This document shows positions 1 to 9,001 of a stretch of DNA of 64,000 nt, piece after piece. The stretch comes from Geodermatophilus poikilotrophus (lineage in GTDB: Bacteria; Actinomycetota; Actinomycetes; Mycobacteriales; Geodermatophilaceae), in NCBI RefSeq assembly GCF_900111455.1, contig NZ_FOIE01000007.1, forward strand, positions 122,959 to 186,958. The letters are read 5' to 3'. Numbering within the stretch: the first letter of the stretch is position 1; the number at the start of each line of letters is the position of its first letter. A program made the translations under genes and the position numbers. The notes under the pieces were generated by a model. It was not told the origin of the DNA, made no database searches, and saw only the letters and a program-made list of their open reading frames with translations.

Positions 1-116
1 GTCCGCGGCGTGGAGGCCACGGTGAAGTTGGCGACCGCGGCACCGGAGGGCGTGAAGCGCAGCTCCGGGTCCGACGTCAGGTTGCCGATGACGGTGATGA
101 CGGTCTCGCCGGCCAT
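1..116 (-). CDS. ssb: Single-stranded DNA-binding protein, N-terminal part (cut by window edge)
   Basis: The first 38 codons of SSB, which coats single-stranded DNA in replication and repair, read leftward and run off the window. The peptide opens [13 protein letters not shown] and continues through [18 protein letters not shown], the conserved start of the OB fold in actinobacterial SSB. The ATG lies 2 nt after the rpsF stop, so the two genes form one transcript. The rpsF-ssb order is standard in bacteria, and rpsR and rplI usually follow, which would lie outside the window. The C-terminal acidic tip cannot be seen. Confidence 0.95.
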   Translation of the reverse strand, partial: MAGETVITVIGNLTSDPELRFTPSGAAVANFTVASTPR

Positions 117-118
117 GG

Positions 119-406
119 TCAGTGGACCTCGGGCCGCATCAGCTTCGTGCGCAGGACCGACTCGTTGAGGTTCAGCTGCCGGTCGAGCTCGGCCACCGCG
201 GCGGGCGTGGCCTGGATGTCGACGATGGCGTAGATGCCCTCGACCTGCTTCTTGATCTCGTAGGCCAGCCGGCGGCGGCCCCAGATCTCGGTCTTCACGG
301 TGCCACCGGAGTTGGTGACGACGGTGAGGAACCGGTCGAGGGAGGGAGCGATCGTGCGCTCCTCCAGGTCGGGGTCGAGGATGACCATCAGTTCGTAGCG
401 ACGCAC
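119..406 (-). CDS. rpsF: 30S ribosomal protein S6
   Basis: S6 (95 aa) is a small-subunit ribosomal protein that pairs with S18. The GTG start at 406 gives the family-typical opening [17 protein letters not shown] longer open frame extends upstream to 499 but adds residues unlike S6. A strong AGGAGG Shine-Dalgarno lies just upstream of this GTG, which decides the start. The conserved [18 protein letters not shown] block is present at about residues 30-50. The gene is co-transcribed with ssb. The 238-nt gap to the divergent endonuclease IV gene must hold its promoter, which I could not pin down. Confidence 0.95.
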   Translation of the reverse strand: MRRYELMVILDPDLEERTIAPSLDRFLTVVTNSGGTVKTEIWGRRRLAYEIKKQVEGIYAIVDIQATPAAVAELDRQLNLNESVLRTKLMRPEVH

Positions 407-631
407 GGAGAACCCCACCTCCTCTGGTCTGAGCGGCTGCAGTCGGTCTGCAGCAGGAGGGTCGTACACGCGTCGCGCGCCCCGCCCGGTGACAGCCACC
501 GGTGGAACGCGCTCCGTCGAGCGTACCAGCGGCGAGCTGCCCGCCGGCCGTCGTCCACGGGGACGGCGCCCGTCGGCCTCCTGCAGGGTCCCGCCGCGAG
601 GCTGCGAGCGGCGGGGGGCAGGAGGTCCTTC

Positions 632-637
632 TAAGGT
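632..637 (+). promoter_or_regulatory. Probable -10 box of endonuclease IV gene (leaderless)
   Basis: TAAGGT ends 7 nt before the GTG at 645. That is close to the spacing expected if transcription starts at or next to the start codon. It supports choosing 645 over upstream in-frame starts. Confidence 0.45.
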
Positions 638-644
638 CGGCCGG

Positions 645-1457
645 GTGTCAGCTCACCCGATCGGCGTACACGTCGGCCCAGGTCTGACCCAGGACGGCGG
701 GATGGAGCACGGCGGCCCGCTGGCCCGGGCGGCGGAGATGGACGCCGACGGCGTGCAGGTCTTCCTGGGTGATCCGCAGGGGTGGAAGGCGCCGCGGCTG
801 TCCGCCGACGTGCAGTCCGCCCTCTCCGGTGACCTGCTCCTGGTCGTGCACGCGCCCTACGTCCTCAACGTGGCGTCGACGAACAACCGCATCCGCATCC
901 CGAGCCGCAAGACGCTCGGCCAGCACGCCCAGGTCGCCGCGGCGATCGGTGCCCGCGGCATGGTCGTGCACGGCGGTCACGTACTGGGGACCGACGACCC
1001 GGCCGCCGGCGTCGACAACTGGCGCAAGACCTTCGCCCGGCAGGCCGAGGACGGCGGCTTCCCCCTGCCGCTGCTCATCGAGAACACGGCCGGCGGCGGC
1101 AACGCCATGGCCCGCGACCTGGACGCCCTGGCCCGGCTGTGGGACGCCGTCGGCGAGTTCGGCGCCGGCTTCGTGCTCGACACCTGCCACGCGTGGGCCG
1201 CCGGCTGGGACCTCGCGACCGCGGTGGACGACGTCCGGGCGATCACCGGCCGCGTCGACCTGGTGCACCTCAACAACAGCCGCGACCCGCAGGGCTCCAG
1301 CCGTGACCGGCACGCCCCGCTGACCGACGGCGAGATCCCGACCGGGTTGCTGGTCGAGGTCGCCCGGGCGGCCGACTGCCCGGTCGTCCTGGAGACCCCC
1401 GGCGACGCCGCCTCGCACGCCGAGGAGATCACCCTGCTCCGGCAGGCCCTGACCTGA
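645..1457 (+). CDS. nfo: Deoxyribonuclease IV (AP endonuclease family 2)
   Basis: Endonuclease IV cleaves DNA 5' of abasic sites in base-excision repair. It is a TIM barrel with a trinuclear zinc centre. In this 270-aa protein the full ligand set is visible: H69 (VVHAPY), H109 (VVHGGH), E146 (LIENTAGGG), D179 and H182 (LDTCHAW), H208 (VHLNN), D221 and H223 (SSRDRHAP), and E250 (VLETPG), nearly the same numbering as E. coli Nfo. The start is GTG at 645, behind a leaderless-type -10 box. The 3' end overlaps the convergent gene at 1429 by 29 bp. It interrupts an otherwise mycobacterium-like ponA1-rpsF neighbourhood. Confidence 0.93.
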   Translation: MSAHPIGVHVGPGLTQDGGMEHGGPLARAAEMDADGVQVFLGDPQGWKAPRLSADVQSALSGDLLLVVHAPYVLNVASTNNRIRIPSRKTLGQHAQVAAAIGARGMVVHGGHVLGTDDPAAGVDNWRKTFARQAEDGGFPLPLLIENTAGGGNAMARDLDALARLWDAVGEFGAGFVLDTCHAWAAGWDLATAVDDVRAITGRVDLVHLNNSRDPQGSSRDRHAPLTDGEIPTGLLVEVARAADCPVVLETPGDAASHAEEITLLRQALT

Positions 1458-3063
1458 ACCCGGCCGGTGTTCCACGTGGAGCGGTGACGCTGCGACGCCC
1501 CGCGTCGCACCGCGGCCAGGTGCCGTCCCCGGGTGGGCCGAGCTGCTGCGTCACTCCCCGCGGGACCCCCCGGGCCCCACCCGGCGACAGGACTGGTCCT
1601 CGGCCGCCGAGGGTCACCACGTCAGGTGCTCCGTTCAACGGGCCTCCGGCGGGGTCGTCGACGCCGGGCCAGCTGGTGCGGACGACGTCGTCGTCCGGTC
1701 GCCGCACCTCCCGGGCGACGAGCACCACGAGCGCCACCAGGACGGCATCGCGCACCAGGACGGCGAGGAAGAACCACTCCACCTCGACGCCGCGGTTCTC
1801 GGTGCCGAGGTAGTAGAGCATCGTCAGGACCCACACCAGGGCCTCGCTGACCTGCCAGACCAGCAGCGAGCGCCACCGGGGCCGGGCCAGGACCGCCAGC
1901 GGCAGCAGCCACAGCGCGTACTGCGGGCTGTAGACCTTGTTGAGCAGCAGGAAGCCGGCCACCAGCAGGAAGGCCACCTGCGCCACCCGCGGCCGCACCG
2001 GGGCGCTCAGCACCAGCCAGGCGACCCAGGCCGCCAGCGCGAGCAGCAGCACGGCCACGACCGCGTTGAGCACCACCGGCGTCTGCCCGTCGGCGAGGGG
2101 GCCGTCGAGGACGCGGTTGCCCGTGACCGTCAGCAGCACGTTCCAGATCGACTCCGGGTTGGCCGGGCGCTGGCGGCTGAAGGCGAAGAACCAGCCCCAG
2201 TTCTCCGGTGCCAGCAGGGCCACCGGCAGGTTCACCGCCAGCCAGGCAGCGGCCGCGGCGAACGCCGCCCGCAGCCAGACCCGCAGCGCACCGGCCCGCA
2301 GGCAGAGCAGGAACAGCGCGCCCAGCACGAGCACCGGGTAGAGCTTGGCGGCCACGCCGAGCCCGAGCAGCGCCCCCGCGAGCACCGCCCGCTGCCGGGC
2401 CCACGCCCACATCCCGAGGGTGGCGAGGGCGACGGCCAGCAGGTCCCAGTTGTTGAACGCGTAGACCAGCAGCACCGGCGACAGCGCCACCATGGCGGTG
2501 TCCCACGGCCGCCGACCGGTCAGCGGCAGGACGGCCCGGGTGACTCCCACCGCGCACACCGACATGAGCAGCGCCGTGACGACGGTGTAGCTCTGCACCG
2601 GCGGGACCGCCGGGAGCCCGCCGACCGCGGCCGCCAGCCCGTCGTACCAGCCGGAGAACAGCGCGGCGAGCGCCATCGCCGCCCCGGTGAGCACCGGGTA
2701 CTCCACCCGCGCGTCGAGGTAGGGCAGCGCCCCCTCGCCCTGCCCGTACACGCCGAACAGCGGCACCGGGTCGGAGTAGCAGAGGTGGGTGTACTGCAGG
2801 GAGCCGGTCCAGTCGCCGTCCGAGCACGGGGCCTGCTTGAGCCAGGCGAGCGCCAGCACGGTCGTGGTGAACAGCAGGCACACGCGCAGCGGGGTCCAGA
2901 ACGAGGCCCGCCCGACGGGCGCGTGGCGGCCCCAGGGGCCACCCACCGCCTCGCTGGCCTGCGCCACGACCGGGTCGGTCCAGGTGGGGACGACGCGGTC
3001 CGGCTCCGGACAGGCCGCGGGCCCGTCCGCTGGTGCGGACGGGCCCGTCGGGATCGTGCTCAT
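1429..3063 (-). CDS. Polytopic membrane glycosyltransferase, DUF2029/GT87 family
   Basis: An integral membrane protein of 544 aa with about ten or more hydrophobic segments from residue 50 onward and a hydrophilic C-terminal tail. GT87-type proteins are polyprenyl-phosphate-dependent mannosyl or arabinosyl transferases acting on the outer membrane face. The segment beginning at ARVEYPVLTG and the NNWDLLAVAL and LYPVLVLGAL blocks fit the family. It lies 35 nt downstream of ponA1 in the same operon, as Rv0051 does in M. tuberculosis, so a role in envelope glycan assembly is likely. The exact substrate is unknown. The C-terminal codons overlap nfo and contain a parS site at 1469. The ATG at 3063 is the natural start; the open frame upstream is antisense to ponA1. 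Confidence 0.85.
   Translation of the reverse strand: MSTIPTGPSAPADGPAACPEPDRVVPTWTDPVVAQASEAVGGPWGRHAPVGRASFWTPLRVCLLFTTTVLALAWLKQAPCSDGDWTGSLQYTHLCYSDPVPLFGVYGQGEGALPYLDARVEYPVLTGAAMALAALFSGWYDGLAAAVGGLPAVPPVQSYTVVTALLMSVCAVGVTRAVLPLTGRRPWDTAMVALSPVLLVYAFNNWDLLAVALATLGMWAWARQRAVLAGALLGLGVAAKLYPVLVLGALFLLCLRAGALRVWLRAAFAAAAAWLAVNLPVALLAPENWGWFFAFSRQRPANPESIWNVLLTVTGNRVLDGPLADGQTPVVLNAVVAVLLLALAAWVAWLVLSAPVRPRVAQVAFLLVAGFLLLNKVYSPQYALWLLPLAVLARPRWRSLLVWQVSEALVWVLTMLYYLGTENRGVEVEWFFLAVLVRDAVLVALVVLVAREVRRPDDDVVRTSWPGVDDPAGGPLNGAPDVVTLGGRGPVLSPGGARGVPRGVTQQLGPPGDGTWPRCDAGRRSVTAPRGTPAGFRSGPAGAG
1469..1482. promoter_or_regulatory. parS-like ParB binding site (13/14)
   Basis: GTTCCACGTGGAGC differs at one base from the perfect palindrome GTTCCACGTGGAAC found elsewhere in this window. 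It lies within the C-terminal codons of the GT87-type gene, about 33 kb left of oriC. Confidence 0.7.
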
Positions 3064-3098
3064 GCGGTCAGTCTGCCCGCCGGAGGTCGGCCGGCCCG

Positions 3099-5543
3099 CT
3101 ACTGCTCCTGGCCCGCCGGCTCCTCGGCCTGCTGACCGGCGCCCGTACTGGGGGGGCCGCCGCCCGGCGGACCGGTGACCGGCGGGACGGGGCCGGTGCT
3201 GGGACCGGGGCCGCCCTGGTTGCCGGTGTCGCTGCCGTTCCCGCCGGTCTCGGTGCCGCCGGTGCCAGCGGTGTCGTCGGTGACGGTGTCCTCGGTGACC
3301 TGCTCCTGCACGGTCTCCTGCGGCTGAGCGGGCTGGGTGGGCTGGGTGGTCACCGGTGCGGGCGCCTGCGCCTGCGTCGGCGTCTCGGGCTCCGGCGCGG
3401 GCACGCCGTTGCCGGTGTCGCCGCGGATGAGCGCCCGGTCGGGCAGGTCCTCCTCCGGCGTCCCGTCCAGCACGGTGTTCATGTACTCCTGCCAGATGGC
3501 GCCGGGCAGGCCCGAGCCGTAGATGATCCGGCCGTTGACGTCCTCGATCGGCTGGGCCGGCGAGTCGTTGCCCATCCAGACCGCGGTGGAGATGGACGGC
3601 GTGAAGCCGACCATCCACGCGTCGGAGTTGTCCTCGCCCTGACCCTGCGTACCGGTCTTGCTGGCGACCTCGCGGCCACCGTCGAGCGAGCGCCGCGAGT
3701 AGGCGGCGACGTCGGTCATGGCGTAGGTGACGTCGTTGACCACGTCGTCCTCGAAGACCCGGTCGCCGGCGTCGCCGTTGTAGTCGAGCAGCACCGCGCC
3801 CTCGCTGTCGGTCACCCGGGCGACGAAGTACGGCTCGTGCTCGACGCCGGTGGCCAGGGTGGCGAAGCCGTGCGCCTGGTCGATCGGGCGCATCTCGTAC
3901 TGGCCGATGCCGATCGAGCCGCCGGCAGCGCCGGTCTCCCTGTCGGCCAGCGTGTTGCCGCCGGCGAGCAGGCCGTAGGCAGGGTCGTCCGGCCACGCCT
4001 CGGGCAGGCCGGTGGCCTCGAGGGTGTTCTGCCGGACCCGCTCGGCGCCGACCTCGTAGGCCAGCCCGTAGAAGGTGGTGTTCAGGGAGCGGGTCAGCGA
4101 CTCCCTGAGCGTGCAGGAGCCGCACGAGGCGCCGCCGGAGTTGCGGACCGGCAGGCCCGGGCGGTCGGCGAACTCCTGCGGCGAGGAGCCGTCGCGCCGG
4201 GCGTTGACGCTGATGCCGTCCTCCAGCGCGGTGGCCAGCACGTACGGCTTCACCGACGAGCCGGGCTGGCGCAGGGCCTGCGCGTAGTCGACCGCGCCGT
4301 CACCGGCGCCGATCGGACCGCCGTAGTAGGCCCGCACGGCACCGGTGTTCGGGTCGATGGACACCAGCGCCTCGCGCAGGTTCTCCGGCTGCCCGTCCAT
4401 CACCTCGTCGACAGCGGACACGGCGGCGTCCTGGTAGCGCTTGTCGACCGTGGTGGTGATGCGCAGGCCGCCGGCCCGGATCTGCTGCTCGTCGTAGCCC
4501 TTGGCCTCGAGCTCGGCGATGACGCGCTGGACGACCAGCCCCTGCGACTCGCTGGGGATGCCCAGGTTGGAGCCCGTCCGCGGGAGGACGGGCGGGAAGA
4601 CCGAGGCGTCCCGCTCCTGCTGGGTCAGCCAGCCCTCGTCGACCATCGCGTCGAGCACCAGGCCCCAGCGGTCCTGCGACCCCTCGGGGTTGGACTCCGG
4701 GTCGTAGGAGGAGGGGCTGCGGACGAGGACGGCGAGCACCGCGCCCTGCTGGGCGGTCAGCTGGCTGGCCGGCACGCCGAAGTAGGTGTTGGCCGCCGTC
4801 TCGATGCCGTAGGCGCCGCGGCCGAAGTAGATGGTGTTCAGGTAGTTCTCGAGGATCTCGTCCTTCTCGTACTCGTTGTCGAGCTTGACGGCGAGGAAGA
4901 GCTCCTGGAACTTCCGGCTGAACGTCTGCTCCGACGTCAGGAAGGCGTTCTTGACGTACTGCTGGGTGATGGTCGAGCCACCCTGCGTGGAGCCGCCGGT
5001 CAGGTTGTTCCACGCGGCGCGCACGATGCCCGTCGCGGAGATGCCGGGGTCGGTGTAGAAGCTGCGGTTCTCGGCCGCCAGGATCGCCTCGCGCGCGGGC
5101 TCCGAGACCTCGGCGAGCGGCACGTTGGTGCGGTTCTCCGCGCCCAGCCGGGCCATCTCGGTGGTGCCGTCGGCGTAGTGGACGACCGTCGTCTGCGCGT
5201 TCTGCACCGAGCTCGGGTCGGGCACGTCGGTCGTCGCGTACACGACGCCCACGAAGACGCCGAGCAGCACGAACGCGCCCGCCAGCACGCCGAGCAGGGC
5301 CTTGAACCGGCGTCGGCGGCGCTGCTGCCCGGCGCGGGTGCTCTTGCCGGCGGGACGGGTGCCCCGTGCGGCCGGGCCGGGCCGCGAGGCCGTCGTCCGG
5401 CCGCCGCGGCCTGCCGGTGGCCGGCCCCTGCCTGCCGGGGGCCGGTCGCCTCCGCCGGTCCCGCCGGCGGTGCGACCGGACGGCGGACGGCGGACCGAGC
5501 CGCCGCGCGGCCCGACCGGTGAGGTCTCGTCGTGGGGAGGCAC
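3099..5543 (-). CDS. ponA1: Bifunctional class A penicillin-binding protein (PBP1)
   Basis: This 814-aa protein polymerises and cross-links peptidoglycan outside the membrane. Order: basic, Pro/Arg-rich cytoplasmic tail (1-80), one transmembrane helix (81-103), GT51 transglycosylase with catalytic E158 (ENRSFYTDPG) and the STITQQYVKN block (190-199), then transpeptidase with S429-x-x-K432 (GSSVKP), S486-L-N, and K629-T-G. A Thr/Pro/Gln-rich tail of about 100 residues follows, as in mycobacterial PonA1. The GTG at 5543 has an AGAGGGG upstream; an in-frame extension to 5669 is less likely. The GT87-type gene follows in the operon. C473 and C476 near the SLN motif could form a disulfide. Confidence 0.95.
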   Translation of the reverse strand: MPPHDETSPVGPRGGSVRRPPSGRTAGGTGGGDRPPAGRGRPPAGRGGRTTASRPGPAARGTRPAGKSTRAGQQRRRRRFKALLGVLAGAFVLLGVFVGVVYATTDVPDPSSVQNAQTTVVHYADGTTEMARLGAENRTNVPLAEVSEPAREAILAAENRSFYTDPGISATGIVRAAWNNLTGGSTQGGSTITQQYVKNAFLTSEQTFSRKFQELFLAVKLDNEYEKDEILENYLNTIYFGRGAYGIETAANTYFGVPASQLTAQQGAVLAVLVRSPSSYDPESNPEGSQDRWGLVLDAMVDEGWLTQQERDASVFPPVLPRTGSNLGIPSESQGLVVQRVIAELEAKGYDEQQIRAGGLRITTTVDKRYQDAAVSAVDEVMDGQPENLREALVSIDPNTGAVRAYYGGPIGAGDGAVDYAQALRQPGSSVKPYVLATALEDGISVNARRDGSSPQEFADRPGLPVRNSGGASCGSCTLRESLTRSLNTTFYGLAYEVGAERVRQNTLEATGLPEAWPDDPAYGLLAGGNTLADRETGAAGGSIGIGQYEMRPIDQAHGFATLATGVEHEPYFVARVTDSEGAVLLDYNGDAGDRVFEDDVVNDVTYAMTDVAAYSRRSLDGGREVASKTGTQGQGEDNSDAWMVGFTPSISTAVWMGNDSPAQPIEDVNGRIIYGSGLPGAIWQEYMNTVLDGTPEEDLPDRALIRGDTGNGVPAPEPETPTQAQAPAPVTTQPTQPAQPQETVQEQVTEDTVTDDTAGTGGTETGGNGSDTGNQGGPGPSTGPVPPVTGPPGGGPPSTGAGQQAEEPAGQEQ

Positions 5544-5709
5544 GCAGGGGCCCCTCTCTGGTTCAGGTCTCGGTGGGCGCGCAGGACGACCGCGTCCGGC
5601 ACCCAGAGTGGTGTCTTGAGCTGTGCGAGCGAGGACGACCCGCGGCGCAGCGACGCCTCGGTGTCTCAACGACCACGCGGGGCACTCCGTGTTCCCCGTG
5701 TGACGGGTA

Positions 5710-6129
5710 CTACAACTGCTCGGTGGCCGTCCGCCGCCTCGTGCGCCGGGGCTGGCGACCCGGATCCGGCTCGGCCCCCAGGACGTACGAGCAGTCCAGG
5801 TGGTTCCACCCGCACCCGCGGCACACCTGGACGGCGTAGACGGAGAACTCCTCCTGCGCGCGGTCCATCCGGGCGAGCTCGGCCTGCGTCTTCGCCTGGC
5901 CGGCCGTGGGGCCGAGGTGCTCCCCGTAGACGTAGCTCACCAGCGTGAGCCGCTCCTTGCGGCACACCGGGCAGGTGACGTCGGTCGCCTCGCCGTGGTA
6001 CTTGGCCGCCCGGGTGAGGTACGGACTGGCGTCGCAGACCTCGAAGAGCCCCGTGCGACCGGCGTACACGTCGGCGAGGACGGCTCGCCGCTGCAGCGAG
6101 TAGTCCACGACGGATCGACGTCCGGGCAC
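5710..6129 (-). CDS. DUF5318 family protein (Rv0049-like), probable zinc ribbon
   Basis: A 139-aa protein of unknown function. It opens VPGRRSVVDYSLQRRAVLAD and has two CxxC pairs, C53/C56 (CPVCRK) and C103/C106 (CRGCGWNH), likely to bind one zinc. It sits directly upstream of ponA1, as Rv0049 does in mycobacteria, separated by 166 nt. The GTG at 6129 is the best start, since residues upstream of it are not family-like; the GTG at 6108 is an alternative. It is divergent from the PadR gene, and its promoter shares the intergenic region with the PadR palindrome. Confidence 0.8.
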   Translation of the reverse strand: MPGRRSVVDYSLQRRAVLADVYAGRTGLFEVCDASPYLTRAAKYHGEATDVTCPVCRKERLTLVSYVYGEHLGPTAGQAKTQAELARMDRAQEEFSVYAVQVCRGCGWNHLDCSYVLGAEPDPGRQPRRTRRRTATEQL

Positions 6130-6225
6130 TGCGCCAATGTACGCACCGCGGCGGGCACGGGGAGGTGTCCGACCACGTCCGGAGGGTCTGTCGGGTCGGC
6201 CCGAGCTGTCCTGCCGCGCACCTGC

Positions 6226-6248
6226 CGATGTATCGTCTCGATACATCG
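6226..6248. promoter_or_regulatory. Perfect 10-bp inverted repeat, probable PadR operator
   Basis: CGATGTATCG, spacer TCT, CGATACATCG. The repeat is centred 38 bp upstream of the padR-type start codon, in the divergent region with the DUF5318 gene. PadR-family dimers typically bind ATGT/ACAT-type palindromes near their own promoter. The embedded TATCGT could itself be the -10 element, so bound repressor would block transcription. Confidence 0.75.
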
Positions 6249-6274
6249 ATCCGCAGGACGACGAGGGAGGCGAC

Positions 6275-6892
6275 GTGCTCGAGTTCGCCATCCTGGGCCT
6301 GCTCCACCAGTCGCCGATGCACGGCTACGAGCTGCGCAAGCAGCTCGCCCAGGTGCTCGGCGGGCTGCGCAGCATCTCCTACGGGTCGCTCTACCCCGCG
6401 CTCAAGCGGCTGCACGCGGCCGGGTACGTCACCACCGACGAGCCGGACCCCCGCGCCCCTCTGCCGGCCGACGCACCGCCGCTGACCGGCCGGCGCGGCA
6501 AGGTGGTCTACACGATCACCGCCGAGGGCAAGGAGCGCTTCCACGAGCTGGTCGGCCAGGCCGGTCCCGAGACGTACGACGACGACGGGCTCTTCGGCGT
6601 CCGCCTGGCGTTCTTTCGGCACACCGCCGCGGACGTCCGGCTGCGCATCCTCGAGGGTCGCCGCCGCACCGTCGAACGGCAGCGCGAGGGCCTGCGGGCC
6701 TCGCTGAGCCGGACCCGGGAGCGCCTGGACCGCTACACCCTCGAACTCCAGCGCCACGGCCTGGAATCGGTCGACCGCGAGGTCCGCTGGCTGGCGGAGC
6801 TCATCGACCGCGAGCTGACCGACGGTCAGGGGCGTCGAGACGACGGCGCCACCCCGGGGGACCCGCCGGCACAGGCGCCCCCCGGGCCCTGA
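6275..6892 (+). CDS. PadR-family transcriptional regulator
   Basis: The 205-aa protein opens VLEFAILGLLHQSPMHGYEL, the classic PadR winged-helix start, with the wing region around SYGSLYPALKRL and GRRGKVVYTITAEGKERF. A long C-terminal coiled segment (RLRILEGRRRTVERQREGL and on) is typical of PadR dimerisation. The GTG at 6275 has GGGAGG 4 nt upstream. It equals Rv0047c by sequence type and by position next to ino1. It is probably autoregulated through the palindrome at 6226, and ino1 (111 nt downstream, same strand) is the obvious target. The effector is unknown. The tail is Pro-rich. Confidence 0.9.
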   Translation: MLEFAILGLLHQSPMHGYELRKQLAQVLGGLRSISYGSLYPALKRLHAAGYVTTDEPDPRAPLPADAPPLTGRRGKVVYTITAEGKERFHELVGQAGPETYDDDGLFGVRLAFFRHTAADVRLRILEGRRRTVERQREGLRASLSRTRERLDRYTLELQRHGLESVDREVRWLAELIDRELTDGQGRRDDGATPGDPPAQAPPGP

Positions 6893-6945
6893 CCAACACC
6901 TCCCGATGAGCGGACGGGAGAGCTCCGCGCCCGTCACCCCGAGCA

Positions 6946-6984
6946 GGACCGTCCACGGTCCGTGTCCACCGACCGCAGGCGGTC
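6946..6984 (+). promoter_or_regulatory. Paired short inverted repeats in the ino1 leader
   Basis: GGACCG-tcca-CGGTCC (6946-6961) and GACCGC-ag-GCGGTC (6971-6984) lie between padR and ino1, the second ending 7 nt before the AAGGAG Shine-Dalgarno. They could form a terminator-attenuator or an operator. The stems are short and the region is GC-rich, so chance is possible. Confidence 0.3.
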
Positions 6985-7003
6985 AGTGAAGAAGGAGATG
7001 TCC

Positions 7004-8104
7004 ATGGGATCCGTCAAGGTCGCCATCGTCGGCGTCGGCAACTGCGCCGCCTCGCTGGTGCAGGGTGTCCACTACTACCGCGACGCCGACGAGACGACGT
7101 CGGTGCCGGGCCTGATGCACGTCCGCTTCGGCGAGTACCACGTCCGCGACGTGGAGTTCGTCGCGGCGTTCGACGTCGACGCCAAGAAGGTCGGCCGCGA
7201 CCTCTCCGAGGCGATCGTGGCCAGCGAGAACAACACCATCAGGATCTGCGACGTCCCGCCGCTGGGCGTGACGGTGCAGCGCGGCACCACCCTCGACGGC
7301 CTCGGCAAGTACTACCGGGCGACGATCGAGGAGTCCGACGAGGAGCCGGTGGACGTCGTCGCGGCGCTGCGCGAGTCCGGCGCCGACGTGCTGGTCTGCT
7401 ACCTGCCGGTCGGCTCGCAGCAGGCCGCCGAGTTCTACGCCCAGTGCGCGCTGGACGCCGGCGTGGCCTTCGTCAACGCGCTGCCGGTCTTCATCGCCGG
7501 GACGCCGGAGTGGGCCGAGAAGTTCACCGCCGCCGGGGTCCCGATCGTCGGCGACGACATCAAGAGCCAGGTCGGCGCCACCATCACCCACCGGGTGCTG
7601 GCCAAGCTCTTCGAGGACCGCGGCGTGCAGCTCGACCGCACGATGCAGCTCAACGTCGGCGGCAACATGGACTTCAAGAACATGCTCGAGCGCGAGCGGC
7701 TGGAGTCCAAGAAGATCTCCAAGACGCAGGCCGTGACCAGCCAGGTCGACCGGGACATGGGCACCGACAACGTGCACATCGGCCCGTCGGACCACGTGCC
7801 GTGGCTGTCGGATCGCAAGTGGGCCTACGTGCGCCTCGAGGGCCGCGCGTTCGGCGACGTCCCGCTGAACCTGGAGTACAAGCTCGAGGTCTGGGACTCC
7901 CCAAACTCCGCCGGGATCATCATCGACGCCGTCCGCGCCGCGAAGATCGCCAAGGACCGCGGCATCGGCGGCCCCATCCTCTCCGCGTCGTCCTACTTCA
8001 TGAAGAGCCCGCCGGTGCAGTACAGCGACAGCGAGGCCCGCGACGCCGTCGAGGCCTTCATCAGGGGCGACGGGGAGGACCCCGTCGCCCCCACCGCTCG
8101 CTAG
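7004..8104 (+). CDS. ino1: Inositol-3-phosphate synthase
   Basis: Converts glucose 6-phosphate to 1D-myo-inositol 3-phosphate with NAD+, supplying inositol for mycothiol and phosphatidylinositol lipids. It is 366 aa, the actinobacterial length. The Rossmann opening [18 protein letters not shown] is at residues 4-21. The conserved blocks [28 protein letters not shown] and [10 protein letters not shown] are all present. The ATG at 7004 is preceded by a good AAGGAG 6 nt away; an in-frame GTG 42 nt upstream lacks one. It follows the PadR gene on the same strand, and a perfect 12-bp stem terminator follows it. Confidence 0.96.
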   Translation: MGSVKVAIVGVGNCAASLVQGVHYYRDADETTSVPGLMHVRFGEYHVRDVEFVAAFDVDAKKVGRDLSEAIVASENNTIRICDVPPLGVTVQRGTTLDGLGKYYRATIEESDEEPVDVVAALRESGADVLVCYLPVGSQQAAEFYAQCALDAGVAFVNALPVFIAGTPEWAEKFTAAGVPIVGDDIKSQVGATITHRVLAKLFEDRGVQLDRTMQLNVGGNMDFKNMLERERLESKKISKTQAVTSQVDRDMGTDNVHIGPSDHVPWLSDRKWAYVRLEGRAFGDVPLNLEYKLEVWDSPNSAGIIIDAVRAAKIAKDRGIGGPILSASSYFMKSPPVQYSDSEARDAVEAFIRGDGEDPVAPTAR

Positions 8105-8140
8105 CCCGCGGTGGGCCCCTCGACGGGGCCGAGGTACCGA

Positions 8141-8176
8141 CCGGGGCCCGCGGTCCGCACGGATCGCGGGCCCCGG
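8141..8176. terminator. Perfect 12-bp stem hairpin after ino1
   Basis: CCGGGGCCCGCG pairs perfectly with CGCGGGCCCCGG around a 12-nt loop, 37 nt after the ino1 stop. No U-tract follows, as is usual in high-GC actinobacteria. Confidence 0.75.
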
Positions 8177-8226
8177 CGCATGCCGGGCGTCCGCGTGGGA
8201 CGCGATCGACGACCTGCCCGGCTGCC

Positions 8227-8232
8227 TAGGCT
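8227..8232 (+). promoter_or_regulatory. -10 box of lipoprotein gene (leaderless)
   Basis: TAGGCT ends 6 nt before the ATG at 8239, placing +1 on the start codon. Confidence 0.5.
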
Positions 8233-8238
8233 GCCCGC

Positions 8239-8997
8239 ATGTCCGCGCGCCGTCCTCCGCTGCTGCCGGCGCTGGGGCTGGCGATGGCGGTCCTGGCCGG
8301 CTGCTCCGGCGCCGGCGAGCGCGCGGAGGGCGCGCCGGTCACCGCTGAGGAGGCCGACCTCCTCGCGCAGCTGCTCGCCGACAACCACGAACGGGGCGGT
8401 GCCGACTTCGTGGTCACCGCCCCCTACGGCGAGGACACCGTGCTGACCCTCACCGGCGAGGTCGACCTCGCCGGTGGCGCCGGTCGCGCGCACGCGGTCA
8501 CCTCGTACGGCGACGGCCGGCCCGACGAGACCCGCACGCTGTTCTTCACCGCCGACGGACTCTGGTTCGGCGAGGTCCCGGGCCTGGCCGCCGTGCTGGG
8601 TGCCGAGGGGCTGCCCGAGGCCTCCTACGTGCACCGTCCGGTGGCGCTGGGGGAGGAGGCGCCGCTGGTCGACGTCCTCACCACGGTGGTGCTCAACCTC
8701 TCCGCCGAGGAGCCGGACGACGGCGGGGACTTCCGCGGCGCCGGCTACACGTGGGAGGGCGACCGCTCGATCGACGGCGAGCTCGCGCAGCTCTACGCCT
8801 CGGAGGCCGGCTGGTCGGTCGCGGTCGACCGGTCCACCGACCTGCTGGTGCAGTACCGCACGTCGTTGCCCGGCCAGGAGTTCGAGGTGACGGTGACGCT
8901 GTCGGACCACGGCCCGCGGGAGATCACGCTGCCGGCCGAGGGGGAGTCCGTGGACGGGTCGGCGCACCCCGAGGTGGCGGCGACCGTCGGTCTGTAG
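8239..8997 (+). CDS. Putative lipoprotein of unknown function
   Basis: The 252-aa protein starts MSARRPPLLPALGLAMAVLAGC, a lipoprotein signal peptide with lipobox LAGC, so C22 would be lipidated and the protein anchored to the outer membrane face. The remainder is hydrophilic, acidic and probably beta-rich, faintly like the LppX/LprG type lipid-binding lipoproteins, but I see no decisive motif. It stands alone: the ino1 terminator lies upstream, a palindromic repeat downstream, and a leaderless -10 directly precedes the ATG. The function is unknown. Confidence 0.75.
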   Translation: MSARRPPLLPALGLAMAVLAGCSGAGERAEGAPVTAEEADLLAQLLADNHERGGADFVVTAPYGEDTVLTLTGEVDLAGGAGRAHAVTSYGDGRPDETRTLFFTADGLWFGEVPGLAAVLGAEGLPEASYVHRPVALGEEAPLVDVLTTVVLNLSAEEPDDGGDFRGAGYTWEGDRSIDGELAQLYASEAGWSVAVDRSTDLLVQYRTSLPGQEFEVTVTLSDHGPREITLPAEGESVDGSAHPEVAATVGL

Positions 8998-9001
8998 CGG
9001 A

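Noticed and set aside
3064..4125. In-frame upstream extension of the GT87-type gene (would give an 898-aa protein)
   Set aside because: It runs antisense to ponA1, is Arg/Gly-rich with no helices, and the ATG at 3063 gives the natural membrane protein.
3033..5522. 829-aa open frame opposite ponA1
   Set aside because: High-GC shadow of the PBP gene: composition is Val/Gly/Arg/Leu repeats, with no family motif or Shine-Dalgarno.
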